Shown here: positions 61,337 through 64,000 of the stretch, in pieces | Layout: each line of letters opens with the position of its first letter | How positions within the stretch are numbered: the first letter of the stretch is position 1 | Assembly: GCF_002221525.1 (NCBI RefSeq) | Contig: NZ_CP011028.1 | Location: 62,001-126,000, forward strand | Direction: 5' to 3' | Source: Pseudoalteromonas espejiana DSM 9414 | Lineage (GTDB): Bacteria; Pseudomonadota; Gammaproteobacteria; Enterobacterales; Alteromonadaceae | Length of the DNA stretch: 64,000 nucleotides | Notes under the pieces: generated by a model | The model's input: the letters and a program-made list of their open reading frames with translations, nothing else | Databases searched by the model: none | Told to the model about the DNA's origin: nothing | Made by a program: the position numbers and the translations under genes

Positions 61337-61901
61337 CATCTTCATTTTGAGCAGCTAGCTTTAGCTGCTCATATTCCTCTTTTATTTGCTTAAATTTACA
61401 AGCGTTTCCAGATTGTTTATCTGGGTGGTGCTGCAATGCTAGTTGCCGCCAGCGTTTTTGTAACACACCAACTCTAAAGTTAGCGGGTAATTGCCAGGCT
61501 ATACGTATTGGTTCAATATTTACTGTTGGCGTTTTAACTATTGGTTTAAATTGTTGCCAAAAACTATCTAAAAGCGCGGTTATTTCAGCTGGGCTGGTAT
61601 TGTAGTTTTTCCAGTCTAAATAAAAATGCTGTAAAGCTGACTGAGTGCTCACATTATTACTCGGCTCTACCAATTCAATGTGCAGTGTTGAAATAACTAA
61701 GTGTTTTGGCAATAGCTGTGTTTGTAACTCAAATAGTGCATTCATTATTAAAAAGTTTTTTTTAAATAAGTCTTGCTCAATATTAGGGTCTAGGGTGTTT
61801 AAAACCCCTTGCTGAGTAAGTGCTGATGCTAAAGTGTGAATTTTCCAAACTCGCTTTGTTAAAAGTAGCTCAAAAATCTCATCAATCAGTGGGTTAAGCA
61901 T
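61326..61901 (-). CDS. J-domain (DnaJ-like) protein
   Basis: A 191-residue soluble protein with a C-terminal J domain (about 137-185): Val-Leu-Gln-Lys-Arg-Trp-Arg-Gln-Leu-Ala-Leu-Gln-His-His-Pro-Asp-Lys contains the His-Pro-Asp tripeptide that stimulates DnaK. The N-terminal 130 residues are helical and unfamiliar. There is no Gly/Phe or zinc region, so it is a type III J protein that directs DnaK to a special client. The ATG at 61901 has GAG seven bases upstream; a GTG at 61910 is possible. It overlaps the 3' end of dbpA by 11 bases on the opposite strand. Confidence 0.85.
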   Translation of the reverse strand: MLNPLIDEIFELLLTKRVWKIHTLASALTQQGVLNTLDPNIEQDLFKKNFLIMNALFELQTQLLPKHLVISTLHIELVEPSNNVSTQSALQHFYLDWKNYNTSPAEITALLDSFWQQFKPIVKTPTVNIEPIRIAWQLPANFRVGVLQKRWRQLALQHHPDKQSGNACKFKQIKEEYEQLKLAAQNEDVSE

Positions 61902-61976
61902 TGTTTGCACTCGTTTTGTTGTGTATCTTCAATAAAGATTACACTGATCAAAGCTAAAGTTTGAAGGAATAATATT

Positions 61977-64000
61977 ATGTTAGGCAAATTGAGGTGCCTT
62001 TTATTCGTTTTATGCTGTGCATTCATACTGCCTAGCTTTGCTCAAAGTAGTGTTTCTTTATTCGACGAATTTAAAAAAGAGCAGCAGTGGGATGTAAAGC
62101 TCACTTTAGGTACTGCGCTGTTAGATGCAAAAAATATCACCGATTCTCAAAAAGTAACTGTTTACTCAGAACTTGCCGATTTAGCGTTTTCGTCTGACGA
62201 TTTTGAAAATGCCCTTCATTATTTTAAACAATTAGAGCAACACACCTCTTTAAGCTATTTGCCCGACATGCACTTTAGAGCAATAAAAATGCAAGGCGTT
62301 GTATTTTATTTTCAGGGGTATTTTCAGCAAGCTATTGTTGAATATAGCCGTGCAATGGTAATTGTTGAAAAAAACAATAAGCAAATTGAGCTCGCAAATC
62401 TTTTAAGTAATATTGGCTTAGCGTATTTTGAAATGAATAATATGGAGCTAACCCTTGAGTATTATTTAAAAGCAAAAGACATTTATCAGCAAAAAGGCAG
62501 CGCGCAGGACCAAGCCGATATTTTACTAAATATTGCCGGTGTTTATATTAGGCTTTCGCGCTATGAAAGTGCGATTTCTATTTATCAAGATGTACTTAAA
62601 GTGTATCAAAAAATTGGTGATACAAGCGGTATTACGCAAATAAACAATAACTTAGGTGTTGCTTACTATGAAAGTAGCCAGTTTGATTTAGCACTGCATT
62701 ACTATCAGTTAGCGCTGCGTTATTACATATCTACAAATGACTATAATAAGCTATCTACCCAATACACAAACCTAGCCAACATCAACCTAATCTTAAATAA
62801 CGTAGACGTAGCCTACGAGCAAGCTAAATTAGGTGTACAGCACGCTCTTAAAATAGCAAACCATAGTTTAGAGCTTAATGCATTGCATGCTTTAGCTAAA
62901 ATTCAGTATGTAAAAGGCGATCTTAACGAGGCAGAAAAAAGCCTAAATAGGTCAACAACCTTAGCTAAAAAATATAATAGTGAGCGAATTACACGAGATG
63001 CCTTCGGAACGCGCTCATTGTTAGAGGCGAGTAAAGGTAATTTCGCAGACGCGTTTAATCTTCATGAAAAGTTTATAGCAGAGCAGCGTAACCAGAGTAG
63101 CCAAACCATAGTGAATGCATTGGCCGTACTGCAAAATCAATTTAAAGCCACTCAGCTAAACCAAGAAATTCAACAGCTAAAACAAGAACAAAAAGTGCAA
63201 AAGTTAAAAATGAGTCAGCGCTCTCAGCTAACAGTATTTATTTTTGTTTTACTGTTTTTAGTGATTGTAACAGGCACAGCGCTGTACCGCAGAAGCGCCG
63301 AAAAACGCGCTAAACATTTACTAAAAGAGCAAGTTGCCCAGCGCACTGCAGAGCTACAAGCTACGGCGCAAGAGCTACGCGAAGCCAACGATGTTAAAAG
63401 CCAGTTTTTAGCAAATATTAGTCATGAAATTAGAACCCCGCTAACGGCTATTTTAGGCCAAACAGATGATTTAATTAACGGTTTATATGAGCCCGAAAAC
63501 TTGCACGATGAGCTAAAAATAATTCAGCGCCATAGCGATCACTTAAAAAGCTTAATTAACGATGTGCTTGATTTAAGTAAAATAGAAGCAAATAGGTTAG
63601 AGCTTAATATGTCCTGCTTTGATGTAGTGCAATTAGTAAGTGATGTACATGCAATGTTTATTACACAAGCCAAAGCTAAGGCCTTACAAATACGGTTTGA
63701 TAACCAAGTAGGTAATGAGTTTTATACCAAGCTTGATTTTATGCGTGTAAAACAAATACTCATTAATTTATGTGCAAATGCGGTTAAATTTACTCAGGCA
63801 GGGCAAGTAATTGTCTCCTTAAACAAAACAGATCAAGGCCTTGTTTTTATAATAAAAGACACCGGTATTGGGATGAACTCCTCTCAGTTAAAGCAAATAT
63901 TTGAATGCTTTAGCCAGGCTGATAATAGTATTAGTAGGCGCTTTGGTGGTACTGGATTGGGACTTAGCTTATCGCAACAATTAGCGTCTATGATGGGGGG
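61977..64000 (+). CDS. TPR-containing sensor histidine kinase (cut by window end)
   Basis: An open frame of at least 674 codons running off the window. AAGGA precedes the ATG, which opens a signal peptide (about 1-22, ending Ser-Phe-Ala). Then come TPR repeats (about 30-375), a coiled coil, one membrane helix (about 417-437), another coiled coil, HisKA with His483 (Asn-Ile-Ser-His-Glu-Ile-Arg-Thr-Pro-Leu), and a HATPase domain reaching Phe-Gly-Gly-Thr-Gly-Leu-Gly-Leu at the edge. The periplasmic TPR region is the likely sensor. Receiver domains may follow outside the window. It is divergent from the J-domain gene. Confidence 0.88.
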   Translation, partial: MLGKLRCLLFVLCCAFILPSFAQSSVSLFDEFKKEQQWDVKLTLGTALLDAKNITDSQKVTVYSELADLAFSSDDFENALHYFKQLEQHTSLSYLPDMHFRAIKMQGVVFYFQGYFQQAIVEYSRAMVIVEKNNKQIELANLLSNIGLAYFEMNNMELTLEYYLKAKDIYQQKGSAQDQADILLNIAGVYIRLSRYESAISIYQDVLKVYQKIGDTSGITQINNNLGVAYYESSQFDLALHYYQLALRYYISTNDYNKLSTQYTNLANINLILNNVDVAYEQAKLGVQHALKIANHSLELNALHALAKIQYVKGDLNEAEKSLNRSTTLAKKYNSERITRDAFGTRSLLEASKGNFADAFNLHEKFIAEQRNQSSQTIVNALAVLQNQFKATQLNQEIQQLKQEQKVQKLKMSQRSQLTVFIFVLLFLVIVTGTALYRRSAEKRAKHLLKEQVAQRTAELQATAQELREANDVKSQFLANISHEIRTPLTAILGQTDDLINGLYEPENLHDELKIIQRHSDHLKSLINDVLDLSKIEANRLELNMSCFDVVQLVSDVHAMFITQAKAKALQIRFDNQVGNEFYTKLDFMRVKQILINLCANAVKFTQAGQVIVSLNKTDQGLVFIIKDTGIGMNSSQLKQIFECFSQADNSISRRFGGTGLGLSLSQQLASMMG

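Overview
The window is chromosomal DNA from a marine gammaproteobacterium of the order Alteromonadales, most likely Pseudoalteromonas or a close relative. The evidence is the low-GC coding style, the E. coli-like but rearranged housekeeping clusters (lptM-lysA-dapF-DUF484-xerC-HAD opposite cyaY; hemC-hemDX-hemY; ubiD-fre; folE-folX-folM), and many secreted peptidases and hybrid sensor kinases. I see no rRNA, tRNA, CRISPR, insertion sequence, prophage or plasmid module. Genes are dense and no gap without a gene exceeds 300 bases.

Layout. 1-254: a gene-free left edge rich in inverted repeats. 255-1255: azlCD amino-acid exporter. 1425-3161: cytochrome b561, cytochrome c' and a DUF2721 protein. 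3398-9429: a large secreted subtilase with a C-terminal sorting-type tail, then an oligopeptidase B-like lipoprotein. 9485-13209: a two-component system followed upstream by two tandem spondin-domain proteins; a triple 11-bp direct repeat lies in front of the first spondin gene. 13391-14256: two small membrane proteins. 14258-15917: tetrahydromonapterin genes folX, folE, folM. 16036-22864: nadE, yceH, a CHASE-PAS-GAF hybrid kinase, ycaO. 23021-28150: a penicillin-acylase-family hydrolase, a metallo-beta-lactamase-fold protein, a GNAT/nitrilase fusion and a Gdx-type SMR exporter. 28233-33436: DMT transporter, MAPEG protein, a BlaI/M56 pair with two BlaI-type operator sequences, a pseudouridine synthase and small proteins. 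33469-40538: a leftward run with an unrecognised secreted protein, a TPR-retropepsin and the lptM-to-HAD housekeeping genes. 40687-46568: cyaY, esterase, DUF2914 protein and haem genes, with hemD and hemX in one reading frame. 46616-53527: MASE1-CHASE hybrid kinase, add, CBS protein, fre, ubiD. 53688-61901: MliC-like lipoprotein, DUF808 protein, zinc-ribbon/Sel1 protein with a hairpin over its ribosome binding site, M28 peptidase, TonB-dependent receptor with a Fur-box promoter, dbpA and a J-domain protein. 61977-64000: a TPR sensor kinase cut by the window edge.

How the parts fit. Housekeeping blocks cover pterin and NAD synthesis, lysine/peptidoglycan precursors, haem, ubiquinone and flavin reduction. 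Between them lie environment-facing genes: four sensor kinases, exported peptidases, a siderophore receptor and several small-molecule exporters. The most promising less-described unit is the spondin pair with its adjacent OmpR-type two-component system and promoter repeats (9485-13294). Next are the Shine-Dalgarno-masking hairpin at 56020-56076 and the BlaI/M56-TonB pair with its operators. Functions are inferred from motifs and family resemblance read by eye; no database search was run.
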